Positions 1-6,897 of a DNA stretch of 27,934 bases are shown here, one piece after another. Numbering within the stretch: the stretch's first letter is position 1; each line of letters starts with the position of its first letter. The notes beneath the pieces are model-generated. The model was not told the origin of the DNA and made no database searches. It saw only the letters and a list, made by a program, of their open reading frames with translations. The stretch is from an uncultured Erysipelotrichaceae bacterium (GTDB lineage Bacteria; Bacillota_I; Bacilli_A; RF39; UBA660), in NCBI GenBank assembly GCA_902768065.1, contig CACXJP010000035.1, forward strand, positions 1 through 27,934, in the 5' to 3' direction. Position numbers and translations under genes: made by a program.

Positions 1-417
1 CTAGAATATGAAATAATCGAATTAGATGAGATGGATTTATATGGAGTATCTATATTAACAAATAATAGTGAAATAGGGAAAACTGCACCATTATTTTTTA
101 AAGAGACATCAGATAAATATCTAGAAAAATATGGTCCAATAATTTATGGAATGATTACATATGATATTGATAGAGAAGAAAGTCAAAAATACTATTGTTT
201 ATATGATGAAAAAATAGATGAATTTGAACATATTTTTATTCCAAAAAGCAAATGGCTGAAGTTTAGAATAAATTCTCAAAACTCAGAAGATATCCAGGAT
301 ATATCACATAGATTTTATAGAGAATTTTTACCATCATCTAAATATAATCTTAAAGAAATTCCAGAATTAGAGTATTATCATGATGATATAACAGATTTTT
401 TAGTAGCAATTTATTAA
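1..417 (+). CDS. GyrI-like/AraC effector-binding domain protein, 3' part only
   Basis: The frame is open from base 1 to the TAA at 415-417, so the gene begins left of the window; the ATG at 31 is probably internal. The visible 138 residues read like the small-molecule (GyrI-like / AraC_E_bind) domain usually found at the C-terminus of AraC- or MerR-type regulators: a first strand followed by 'MDLYGVSI', a central 'YGPIIYGMITYDID' segment, and a C-terminal 'KEIPELEYYHDD' strand followed by a short tail. No DNA-binding domain is visible, because the N-terminus is missing. A rho-independent hairpin follows the stop directly. The family assignment rests on overall pattern rather than a diagnostic residue, so it is moderate; regulator versus stand-alone ligand-binding protein cannot be decided here. 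Confidence 0.6.
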   Translation, partial: LEYEIIELDEMDLYGVSILTNNSEIGKTAPLFFKETSDKYLEKYGPIIYGMITYDIDREESQKYYCLYDEKIDEFEHIFIPKSKWLKFRINSQNSEDIQDISHRFYREFLPSSKYNLKEIPELEYYHDDITDFLVAIY

Positions 418-452
418 ACTGACAAAATTGATTAATAAAAAGTCAGTTTTTT
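416..452 (+). terminator. Rho-independent terminator after the GyrI-like gene
   Basis: An 8-bp stem AAACTGAC (416-423) pairs with GTCAGTTT (442-449) and is followed by a T run. It overlaps the stop codon of the upstream gene and separates it from the ATPase operon. Confidence 0.8.
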
Positions 453-464
453 ATTTTGTGTTTT

Positions 465-473
465 TGTTATACT
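465..473 (+). promoter_or_regulatory. Extended -10 promoter of the ATPase/Cys-rich operon
   Basis: TGTTATACT (TGn plus TATACT at 468-473) lies 19 nt before the ATG at 493, with AGGAG at 481-485. No good -35 is visible. The leader is predicted to be very short, with the start site just before the ribosome binding site. Confidence 0.55.
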
Positions 474-492
474 AACCCCCAGGAGTGAGAAA

Positions 493-2340
493 ATGAAATA
501 TTATTATGAATTATTCCTAAATAAAAAATATATTGAAGAAAAAGAATGGAAAAATATAATAAATATAATTTCTAATTATAATGGATTATTTAAAAGTTGG
601 AAATTAATAATAATTAATAATAATAATCAGCTAAGATTTTTAATAATTACAAGATGTAGTTTGCCATCAATAATAAATAATATAGAAAGTATTGTTTTAA
701 AATCAATTAGCAAAATTAAGATAAAAAAAACTAGAATAAACCTTATACTACTTCCTATAATAAATAAGAATATAGTGGACATAATTAATTATTATGATAT
801 AAAGAACAAAGGAAAAGTAAAATATATTGAAATAAATTTTACAAAGATATTTAATAATAGAATAACATCAAATATAAATATATATTTACATAATAATAAA
901 ACAAAAAAATATATGTCATTTAATAAGTATCCAGAAAAAATATTATCTATTGATTTTTCTATTAACAAAAATTTTTTTTACAAAGGGACACCTAAGTATT
1001 TAGAAATAAATAAAATAGTGAATTTATTAAATACTGATTTAAATAATTCTATTCTCAATATAGATGTATTTCCGTATTTGCAAGGAAACTTTTACTTGAA
1101 TCAAAATAATTATAGTTTTGACAAACATTCACTTATATTAGGCTCATCAGGATGTGGGAAATCAAAGTTTATATCATTACTAATAGATAATATAAACAGA
1201 ATAAATAATCTAAAAAACAAATATAAAGTTGTTGTGATTGATCCACATGCATCTCTTGAATATGATATTGGAGGAATAGGACAAGTTGTTGATTTTACAA
1301 CTGAAGATGATAGTATTAATTTATTTATGAATGACACTGAAGATGTAATCTCATCTACAGAATTATTACTTGATATGTTTAAGTCATTGCTATCTGATCA
1401 GTATAATTCTAAAGTTGAAAGAGTACTTAGACATTCTCTATATTTATTGTTATCCATCAATTCCTTAAATTTTAAAAATATAAAAAATCTAATTCTAGAT
1501 TTAGAATATAGAAATTCACTAATTAATCAAGTAAAAGAGGAAATATCTAATACAATAATAGATTTCTTTACTACTGATTTTAATGAATTAAAAACAAAAT
1601 CATACTCTGAAGCAATTAGTCCAATAATTAGTTTTATAGATGAAATGTCGATAATTCCTATTTTTAATTCAAATAATAATATAGATGATACTAGTAGTAT
1701 AGTAGAAAAAAATTATTTAACATTATTTTCCTTAGATAGAACACAACTAGGTGATAGGGTTACTAAAACAATATCTGGTTTAATAATGCAACAGTTATTA
1801 TTACTTGCTCAAAAAAAGAAAATAAATGAACATATTATTTTTATCATTGACGAAGTATCAGTTATAGAAAATCCTATTTTATCTAGAATTCTATCAGAAG
1901 CTAGAAAATATAATTTATCACTAGTAATCGCAGGACAATATTTTAATCAAATATCTAAAGACTTACAAAACTCTATTTTTGCAAATGTAATTAATTATTA
2001 TATTTTTAGAATATCAAAAATAGATGCAAACCTAGTTGCAGATAATCTTGATATTAAAGTTCCACTAGATGATACAAGAGAAAGAAAAATAAAGTTACTT
2101 ACGGAACAAAATAATAGAGAATGTATAGTAAGAATAGAAGCAAATAACATTTTGTTACCTGCCTTTAAAGCAAAAACAAACAACTTTAATTCTAAACCGA
2201 GGTTAAAAAAATTAAAGCAAATAAAACAAAAAAGAATTGTTAGAAAAACAAATAGTGAAATAGATTTTAAAATAAATGAAAATATAAGTATGAGAGAAAT
2301 TCTAAAAATGAATTCATCAAGTAGAAAGGTGATTAATTAA
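493..2340 (+). CDS. FtsK/HerA/TraC-like P-loop ATPase
   Basis: A 615-residue ATPase of the FtsK-HerA/VirB4 superfamily, which couples ATP hydrolysis to movement of DNA or protein. Walker A is GSSGCGKS at residues 217-224. A 'VVVIDPHA' strand follows near 246, typical of TraC/VirB4/DUF87 proteins. Walker B is FIIDEVS with D453-E454, and the sensor strand 'LVIAGQ' ends at Q482. Residues 1-200 are Asn/Ile/Lys-rich with no domain I recognise; residues 570-615 form a basic tail. No transmembrane segment is evident. The start is fixed by AGGAG 8 nt upstream. The stop TAA overlaps the ATG of the next gene (TAATG), so the two are translationally coupled. Composition looks even more AT-rich than the neighbouring housekeeping genes, which suggests acquired DNA. 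It could serve DNA transfer, packaging, segregation or defence; no relaxase, NurA or other conjugation gene is visible. Confidence 0.8.
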   Translation: MKYYYELFLNKKYIEEKEWKNIINIISNYNGLFKSWKLIIINNNNQLRFLIITRCSLPSIINNIESIVLKSISKIKIKKTRINLILLPIINKNIVDIINYYDIKNKGKVKYIEINFTKIFNNRITSNINIYLHNNKTKKYMSFNKYPEKILSIDFSINKNFFYKGTPKYLEINKIVNLLNTDLNNSILNIDVFPYLQGNFYLNQNNYSFDKHSLILGSSGCGKSKFISLLIDNINRINNLKNKYKVVVIDPHASLEYDIGGIGQVVDFTTEDDSINLFMNDTEDVISSTELLLDMFKSLLSDQYNSKVERVLRHSLYLLLSINSLNFKNIKNLILDLEYRNSLINQVKEEISNTIIDFFTTDFNELKTKSYSEAISPIISFIDEMSIIPIFNSNNNIDDTSSIVEKNYLTLFSLDRTQLGDRVTKTISGLIMQQLLLLAQKKKINEHIIFIIDEVSVIENPILSRILSEARKYNLSLVIAGQYFNQISKDLQNSIFANVINYYIFRISKIDANLVADNLDIKVPLDDTRERKIKLLTEQNNRECIVRIEANNILLPAFKAKTNNFNSKPRLKKLKQIKQKRIVRKTNSEIDFKINENISMREILKMNSSSRKVIN

Positions 2341-3038
2341 TGAAAGATGAATATGCCAAAGAAATAGTTAATAAGATATTTAAAAATATATTTAATGAAG
2401 AAAACAATAATAATCTAGATGAGTTACTTGAAAAATATGCCTTTGATATAAAACTACCCAAACAAGTAAATGATTCTACAACAAATGAAGTTACTTGGGC
2501 TGACTCTATAAATAGTGGTAGATTTATAACTAATAAAAACATGGAAACAAAAGATATAAAAGAGGGTTGGATGCTTCCGAAAAAAGAAATAAATAGTTTT
2601 AAAGAATTATTAGATATTTGGAAATCAATAAATCTAACAACAACTGAAAGAGTATATGATTCTATTAATGTATCTAAAAGTGATACGATTTATAGATGCG
2701 AAAATATATATAGATGTACAGATTGTAGTGACTCTAAAAATTTAATTTACTGTGATTCATGTGGAGAAAGTGAATTTCTAATAGCATCCCAAAGATCTGC
2801 AACATGTAATTATTGTATTAGAGTAGATGACTCAAATAATTGCAGTAATAGCTATAATGTAATCTGTTCAACAAAAATAGTAAATTCATTCTTTATTCAA
2901 GACTGTTCTAATTTATATGAATGTATGTTTTGCTCACATATTTCATCTAAAAGATATTGTATTGCTAATATGCAATATGAAAAAGAAGAATATTTTAAAA
3001 TAAAAAAACTAATAACTAAGTGGATTTTATCTAATTAA
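2340..3038 (+). CDS. Cys-rich CxxC-repeat protein coupled to the ATPase
   Basis: A 232-residue protein of unknown function whose ATG overlaps the ATPase stop. Residues 1-110 are acidic and mostly Cys-free. All 13 Cys lie at 120-207: 120, 126, 129, 138, 141, 156, 159, 168, 176, 189, 195, 198 and 207. Four are CxxC pairs (126/129, 138/141, 156/159, 195/198), spaced in quasi-repeats such as 'IYRCTDCSDSKNLIYC'. It ends in 'RYCIANMQYEKEEYF'. That ending and the repeat rhythm recall a Cys-rich family often mislabelled 'CaiB/BaiF family protein' in Candidate Phyla Radiation genomes, whose tail reads roughly 'YCIxNKQYxKEEY'; this is recollection, not a search. The Cys could bind zinc or a metal cluster, or stack in a beta-helix. 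No signal peptide is seen. A role with the ATPase is inferred only from coupling. Confidence 0.7.
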   Translation: MKDEYAKEIVNKIFKNIFNEENNNNLDELLEKYAFDIKLPKQVNDSTTNEVTWADSINSGRFITNKNMETKDIKEGWMLPKKEINSFKELLDIWKSINLTTTERVYDSINVSKSDTIYRCENIYRCTDCSDSKNLIYCDSCGESEFLIASQRSATCNYCIRVDDSNNCSNSYNVICSTKIVNSFFIQDCSNLYECMFCSHISSKRYCIANMQYEKEEYFKIKKLITKWILSN

Positions 3039-3093
3039 AGATTGCCTTATTAATAAAATAATATTAAACTAATGGTAAATAGGAAGTGATATT

Positions 3094-3786
3094 ATGAATA
3101 AAATAGGTTTAATTTTTGCCATGAAAGAAGAATTAGAAGCAGCACTAAAGTATATGAACAAGAAAAATGAATATAAATTATTTGATCTTCTTTTTTATGA
3201 ATGTGAATGTGAAGGAAAAGAATGTGTTTTAGTAGAATGTGGTATCGGAAAAGTAAATGCTGCAAGATGTAGTCAAATTTTAATTGACAATATAGAAGTT
3301 GATTATATAATTAATGTTGGTGTTGCCGGTGGAGTAAGTAAAAAAGTAAATATATGTGATGTAGTTATTGGTAATAAATTAATTCAACACGATTTTGATT
3401 TAAGACCATTTAATTATGAAAGAGGATATATTCCAAATGTTGGTCAATATGTTGAATGTGATGAGTATCTGGTCAGATTAGCTAAGGAAATAAAGACAGA
3501 TTCAAAAACACATGTTGGTGTAATTGCATCAGGAGACATATTTGTAACAGAAGAATTAATGGGTCAAAAAATTAATAAGAAATTTGATGCCTTGTGTGTC
3601 GAAATGGAAGGAGCATCAATTGCTCAAATATGTTATCTATCAAACATCCCTTTTTTAGTAATAAGATCAATTTCAGATTCACCAAATAAAGAAGCAAACA
3701 ATAATATAACATTTGATGAATTCTTAGAAAAAAGCTCTGAAGCATCAGCAAAGTTTATTACAAAACTAATAAAAAAGATTGATTAA
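3094..3786 (+). CDS. mtnN: 5'-methylthioadenosine/S-adenosylhomocysteine nucleosidase
   Basis: Cytosolic hydrolase that cleaves adenine from methylthioadenosine and S-adenosylhomocysteine, recycling products of SAM-dependent reactions. The 230 residues match the usual family length. Diagnostic features are the N-terminal 'IGLIFAMKEE' (catalytic acid near E13), 'NVGVAGG' in the phosphorylase/nucleosidase fold, 'VIASGD', the 'CVEMEGA' nucleoside-binding motif and 'RSISD' with the catalytic Asp. The ATG at 3094 is preceded by AGGAAGTGA at a good distance. The gene stands alone: it follows the ATPase pair by 55 bp and its stop lies inside a palindromic terminator shared with the convergent minus-strand locus. 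Confidence 0.93.
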   Translation: MNKIGLIFAMKEELEAALKYMNKKNEYKLFDLLFYECECEGKECVLVECGIGKVNAARCSQILIDNIEVDYIINVGVAGGVSKKVNICDVVIGNKLIQHDFDLRPFNYERGYIPNVGQYVECDEYLVRLAKEIKTDSKTHVGVIASGDIFVTEELMGQKINKKFDALCVEMEGASIAQICYLSNIPFLVIRSISDSPNKEANNNITFDEFLEKSSEASAKFITKLIKKID

Positions 3787-3800
3787 TCAATCTTTTTTTT
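3771..3800. terminator. Bidirectional terminator between mtnN and the convergent locus
   Basis: A perfect palindrome (core AAAGATTGA/TCAATCTTT, 3774-3795) is flanked by A and T runs on both sides. It contains the stop codons of mtnN and of the opposing 114-residue frame and can terminate transcription from either side. Confidence 0.85.
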
Positions 3801-4127
3801 CTTGAAACCAAATTCATATTTAAAAATATCTTCCTTTTGTACATCAAAGAAATTATTTATAAATATTTTTATTATTTTATCTCTATTAGCATTATAGTAA
3901 GTAATTAATTTTTCTTTATTATCTTTAATTAAATTAATACTATTTAAAATTTCTTTTTCCTCTGATGATAATTCGATATCCATATCTTTCTTAAAGAATA
4001 GAATAGATAAGGCCATTTCCACCATTGAAATAACATCATCATTATTTAAAGGTATATCACTGAAACTATTAATTATACCGGTACATATGTTGTTAGAATC
4101 ATCTGAATTATTATTATTAATAATCAT
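3783..4127 (-). CDS. Hypothetical protein, likely C-terminal piece of an interrupted gene
   Basis: A 114-residue frame I do not recognise. It starts with an Asn/Asp-rich stretch, has a predicted helical middle ('VISMVEMALSILFF') and ends in a basic Lys tail. There is no ribosome binding site before its ATG. Just upstream, on the same strand and in the same frame, lies the TAG stop (4137-4139) of the 171-residue frame, with only three codons between. The simplest reading is one gene broken by a single nonsense codon rather than two independent proteins. Separate translation by termination-reinitiation is possible because the ATG is only 9 nt after the stop. Confidence 0.5.
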   Translation of the reverse strand: MIINNNNSDDSNNICTGIINSFSDIPLNNDDVISMVEMALSILFFKKDMDIELSSEEKEILNSINLIKDNKEKLITYYNANRDKIIKIFINNFFDVQKEDIFKYEFGFKKKKID

Positions 4128-4136
4128 TTTATTATT

Positions 4137-4652
4137 CTATCTATACATATAATTAAAAGTAGGTGTTATATCATTATTAAATTGAACTCTTTCAACTTCA
4201 TCAATTATTTTTTCAACCAAGTTACCTAATAATATTTCTTTTCTAGATAAATTTTCCTCTGATTTTAATGCATGATCAATTCTTGAAAAAGGGTAAATAG
4301 CTGATACAAGCTCATCAAAAGCATCTTCTTTACCATCTTTCATAGCGTTAATTGAATATGTATCAGATAAGTGAGATAAATATAAGTATGCATCATTGAT
4401 AAGATGAATAGAATCCTTAACATTTAGTCCCACCATTGAACCTCTAACTCTTAATTCAGCTGCTAAAATAACAGATTCAATAAAATTTTTAAGTAATACA
4501 ACTCTATTTATATCTATAACAATATCCTTTTTTGCTCTATAATAATTAAATTCCAAAAACTTGGCAACAATCATTTGATTTACTAGTTTTCTAGTAACAC
4601 CAGGATATTTTTCAAACACATGATCATACATTTTACTTTTTGAATTTGTCAT
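4137..4652 (-). CDS. Hypothetical helical protein, probable middle piece of an interrupted gene
   Basis: A 171-residue frame of unknown function, mostly helical and with mixed charge ('FLEFNYYRAKKDIVIDINRVVLLKNFIESVI'). No motif or membrane segment is recognised. The annotated ATG has no Shine-Dalgarno sequence, and the frame stays open for about 50 codons further upstream to 4802 with protein-like content ('CFHDLFEEGFKKCGY'), but has no ATG/GTG/TTG there. A promoter lies at 4773-4781 and an out-of-frame ATG at 4748-4750 is at the spacing typical of this genome. The true N-terminus is therefore probably upstream, reached by a frameshift or an unusual start. It ends at TAG, followed in frame by the 114-residue piece. 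Confidence 0.55.
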   Translation of the reverse strand: MTNSKSKMYDHVFEKYPGVTRKLVNQMIVAKFLEFNYYRAKKDIVIDINRVVLLKNFIESVILAAELRVRGSMVGLNVKDSIHLINDAYLYLSHLSDTYSINAMKDGKEDAFDELVSAIYPFSRIDHALKSEENLSRKEILLGNLVEKIIDEVERVQFNNDITPTFNYMYR

Positions 4653-4772
4653 TAAATAGTGTGAAATAGAATGAATTGCATCATTATAATTATTATAACC
4701 ACACTTTTTAAAACCTTCTTCAAAAAGATCATGAAAACATTGTTGAACATTTTCTAAAATAAAAGATACTTT

Positions 4773-4781
4773 ATTATAGCA
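4773..4781 (-). promoter_or_regulatory. Extended -10 promoter for the minus-strand hypothetical locus
   Basis: On the minus strand the sequence reads TGCTATAAT, a perfect extended -10. It lies 22 nt before an ATG at 4748-4750 that is out of frame with the long open frame, and just after the alaA stop codon. No convincing -35 is visible. Confidence 0.55.
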
Positions 4782-4802
4782 TACTTTTTTAAAAATATGT
4801 AT

Positions 4803-6023
4803 TTAATTTATAATTCTTTTTTCATTTAAAAAATCTTCTAAAGAATCCATTGCCTTCTTTAAACTATTATAGTCAGCTAAAAAGACTATTCTAAAGTGAC
4901 TTTGATCATCAATATTAAATCCAGATCCCTGTACTAATAAAATATATTTTTTCTCTAGCAATTCTATAATAAATTCAGAATCATTTCTAATATTGAACTT
5001 GTTCAAATCTATCCTAGGAAAAATATAAAAAGCAGCATCCGGTTTAGTAACACTAATACCATCAATAGAATTAAGTCTATTATAAATGTATTCTCTTTGC
5101 TGATATAGTCTCCCACCTTTTTCTAATAATTTCTTAGTTTCAGATACATCATTAATTGCATCCACAATTATACTTTGTCCAGGTACATTAGAACATAATC
5201 TCATTGATGAAAGAGTATTTATACCAGAAATATAATCCTTTATCATTTTTTTATTTCCTGTAATCACCATCCATCCAATTCTAAATCCAGCAAGCATATG
5301 TGATTTAGAAAGACCACTAAATGTAATTATTGGAATATCATCAGAAAGTGATGCAATAGATGTGTGTACCAAATCATCATACAATAATCTATCATAGATC
5401 TCATCAGAAAAAACAATTAATTTATATTCCTTTGCTACTTTAATAATATCTAAAAGAATATCTTTAGTGTATAAAGAACCAGTAGGGTTATTAGGATTAA
5501 TAATAATAATTCCCTTTGTCTTTTTAGTTATTTTGCTTTTTATATCATTTATATCGGGATACCAATTATTATCCTCTAAACACTTATAGTGAACAGCTTT
5601 TCCACCATTTAGATTTATTGCAGCAGTCCATAAAGGATAATCGGGCATAGGAACAAGTATTTCATCACCATTATTAAGTAGAGCTTGCATTGAAATAAGA
5701 ATTAGTTCACTAACACCATTACCTATATAAATATCTTCAGTCGAAATATTATTAATACCCTTCTTTTTATAATAGTTAATTATAGCCATTCTAGCAGATA
5801 TAAGACCATTTGAATCAGAATAACCTTGGCAGTTAGAAATATTATTTTTCATACTAGATAAAATATTATGAGACGCCGAAAAATTAAAACTAGCAGGATT
5901 ACCAATATTTAGTTTTAATACATCAATTCCTTTTTCTTCTAGAGATTTAACATTATTAATAATATTACCTCTAATTTCATAATTTACATTTTTTAATCTA
6001 ATTGATTTTTTTATACTTCTCAT
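4803..6023 (-). CDS. alaA: Alanine-synthesising aminotransferase AlaA
   Basis: PLP-dependent class I aminotransferase, 406 residues, converting pyruvate and glutamate to alanine and 2-oxoglutarate. From memory it follows E. coli AlaA closely: 'VLKLNIGNP', 'GYSDSNGL', 'IYIGNGVSELI', 'LLNNGDE', 'DYPLWTAA', 'NPNNPTG' near 177-182, 'DEIYD' at 207-211, Schiff-base lysine K240 in 'SGLSKS', and R248 in 'AGFRIGWM'. The frame is open 64 codons further upstream, but that stretch is the T-box leader. The real start at 6023 has GGAGGG 7 nt before it. The T-box carries a GCA (Ala) specifier, which supports alanine as the product. No terminator follows, so transcription may run into the hypothetical locus. 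Confidence 0.93.
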   Translation of the reverse strand: MRSIKKSIRLKNVNYEIRGNIINNVKSLEEKGIDVLKLNIGNPASFNFSASHNILSSMKNNISNCQGYSDSNGLISARMAIINYYKKKGINNISTEDIYIGNGVSELILISMQALLNNGDEILVPMPDYPLWTAAINLNGGKAVHYKCLEDNNWYPDINDIKSKITKKTKGIIIINPNNPTGSLYTKDILLDIIKVAKEYKLIVFSDEIYDRLLYDDLVHTSIASLSDDIPIITFSGLSKSHMLAGFRIGWMVITGNKKMIKDYISGINTLSSMRLCSNVPGQSIIVDAINDVSETKKLLEKGGRLYQQREYIYNRLNSIDGISVTKPDAAFYIFPRIDLNKFNIRNDSEFIIELLEKKYILLVQGSGFNIDDQSHFRIVFLADYNSLKKAMDSLEDFLNEKRIIN

Positions 6024-6325
6024 AATTATCCCTCCAATATTTTCAATGAAAATAAAAAGCCCTAAACTATAAAAATAGTCTAGGGCGAATATATAATCCG
6101 TGTTACCACCTATATTCAAGAATAATCTTGCACTCATCCAGTACCAACATACTGTTTTCCTTGTAACGGTGGAATACCGATGAGTTTTACTAAAGAATAT
6201 TCTCTTTCTTCTCATAGCTTTGGTACTGCTTCAGTATCATTCATGTAAAGATTTCCACCAACCATCTTCTCTCTATAACACTAGTTATACATACTATTTA
6301 CCTTCATTGCCTTTTCAATTAAATT
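6024..6325 (-). ncRNA. T-box leader riboswitch, tRNA-Ala specific, upstream of alaA
   Basis: The leader senses uncharged tRNA and prevents termination when its amino acid is scarce. On the minus strand Stem I starts with GGTA (6302-6299) and AGTA (6295-6292), passes the 'AGAGAGAAGATGGTTGGTGG' distal element, and returns through GAA-GCA-G to TACC (6225-6222), which pairs with GGTA. The specifier in that loop is GCA (6229-6227), alanine. A small CAAGA/TCTTG hairpin (Stem III) precedes the T-box core AGGTGGTAACACGG (6111-6098). The bulge UGGU would pair with an NCCA end whose discriminator is A, as in tRNA-Ala. UAGG (6112-6109) can pair with CCUA in the terminator arm (6084-6081), giving the antiterminator. 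The leader 5' end is inferred from the promoter. Confidence 0.93.
6054..6086 (-). terminator. T-box intrinsic terminator before alaA
   Basis: On the minus strand GCCCTAGACTAT (6086-6075) pairs with ATAGTTTAGGGC, followed by TTTTTATTTT. The 5' arm contains the CCUA needed by the antiterminator, so the two structures exclude each other. Confidence 0.9.
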
Positions 6326-6331
6326 ATAAAC

Positions 6332-6360
6332 ATTATATTTAAATAGTTATAAATTGTCAA
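6332..6360 (-). promoter_or_regulatory. Consensus sigma-A promoter of alaA
   Basis: On the minus strand TTGACA (6360-6355), a 17-nt spacer and TATAAT (6337-6332) form a perfect consensus promoter. Transcription should start near 6325, at the beginning of the T-box leader. It is the strongest promoter in the window, as expected for a unit controlled by attenuation. Confidence 0.9.
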
Positions 6361-6377
6361 CAAAATAATGATCTTGA

Positions 6378-6406
6378 TTTACATTTTAGCAAAAATATGC
6401 TATAAT
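6378..6406 (+). promoter_or_regulatory. Promoter of the split small gene, divergent from alaA
   Basis: TTTACA (6378-6383), a 17-nt spacer and TATAAT (6401-6406), with the extended TG at 6398-6399. It drives the gene starting at 6437 and lies back to back with the alaA promoter, whose -35 ends 17 bp away. Confidence 0.75.
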
Positions 6407-6436
6407 ATGGAAGTTGTAAAAAAAGGGGGATTTTTT

Positions 6437-6673
6437 ATGATGAATTTAAGTAAAAAAGAAAAATGTTATTTAAAATTGTTTTTAGAAGATAATCTTGAAT
6501 GGATAAAAGTCAACTCAATGACAAAGGAAGAAAATCTTTATTCATTAATTGAATTATATGGATCATTTCTAGAAGATAATCATTTAAGTTATGCAAGAAA
6601 TCTTCAAATGTTTTTAGTTTTATTACATCAAGAAGCAACAAAAGCTAAATTAAATAAGTATTCACTAAATTAA
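6437..6673 (+). CDS. Hypothetical protein, N-terminal piece of the split gene
   Basis: A 78-residue product as the sequence stands. The start is ATG 6437 (a second ATG follows at 6440) behind a GGGGG ribosome binding site; a longer reading from 6368 would begin upstream of the promoter's -10 box and is rejected. The protein is helical ('NLSKKEKCYLKLFLEDNLEW', 'LQMFLVLLHQEATKAK') with no recognised motif. Its last residues 'LN' and the stop come from the second copy of the 20-bp repeat. Confidence 0.6.
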   Translation: MMNLSKKEKCYLKLFLEDNLEWIKVNSMTKEENLYSLIELYGSFLEDNHLSYARNLQMFLVLLHQEATKAKLNKYSLN

Positions 6674-6684
6674 ATAAGTATTCA
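6645..6684 (+). repeat. Perfect 20-bp tandem duplication inside a coding region
   Basis: CTAAATTAAATAAGTATTCA occurs at 6645-6664 and again, immediately adjacent and without a mismatch, at 6665-6684. It breaks the reading frame of the surrounding gene. Confidence 0.95.
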
Positions 6685-6714
6685 GTAAGATTACAAAATT
6701 TAAATACAAATACT

Positions 6715-6897
6715 GTGCCTTTTAGTACAAGAATATCTAATAACCAAAGCATAAATGATTGGATAGAAGAAGCAGATATTGGTATAAGCAAAGAAAAAGA
6801 AGAAGATGCAGTTGATTATGATTTATTGGATCAAAAAATAATGAAACAAAGAGAAAAACAATTACTAAAGATTAGAAAACAAAATGATACAAAATAG
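6715..6897 (+). CDS. C-terminal piece of the split gene, doubtful as an independent CDS
   Basis: A 60-residue frame that would begin with GTG at 6715, without any ribosome binding site. It is charged and helical ('EEADIGISKEKEEDAVDYD', then a basic end). It is best read as the downstream part of the gene beginning at 6437; independent translation looks unlikely. Confidence 0.3.
   Translation: MPFSTRISNNQSINDWIEEADIGISKEKEEDAVDYDLLDQKIMKQREKQLLKIRKQNDTK

Larger units (their letters stand above)
6437..6897 (+). pseudogene. Small gene split by a 20-bp tandem duplication
   Basis: Removing one copy of the perfect 20-bp repeat at 6645-6684 restores one open frame of about 146 codons from ATG 6437 to TAG 6895-6897. 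The join then reads '...KAKLNKYSVRLQNLNTNT...' into the downstream 60-residue segment. Because 20 is not a multiple of three, the duplication shifts the frame and creates a stop 9 nt into the second copy. Promoter, strong ribosome binding site and terminator all bracket the joined gene, supporting a single original protein: a helical N-terminal half and a Glu/Lys-rich, probably coiled C-terminal half. I do not recognise the family. This is a recent inactivation, a reversible slippage switch, or an assembly error. Confidence 0.75.

Noticed and set aside
3039..3093. Terminator after the ATPase/Cys-rich pair
   Set aside because: Only AT-rich sequence with weak self-complementarity is visible; no stable stem followed by a T run.
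4137..4139. TAG as a sense codon (for example pyrrolysine)
   Set aside because: Another gene (the split small gene) ends at TAG just before a terminator, and the giant gene ends in TAG too, so TAG acts as a normal stop here.
4803..6215. A 470-residue reading of alaA starting at 6215
   Set aside because: The first 64 codons lie in the T-box core and terminator; GGAGGG just before 6023 and AlaA family length fix the start there.
6368..6436. Upstream ATG at 6368 for the split small gene
   Set aside because: It lies before the -10 box at 6401-6406; GGGGG before ATG 6437 is the better start.
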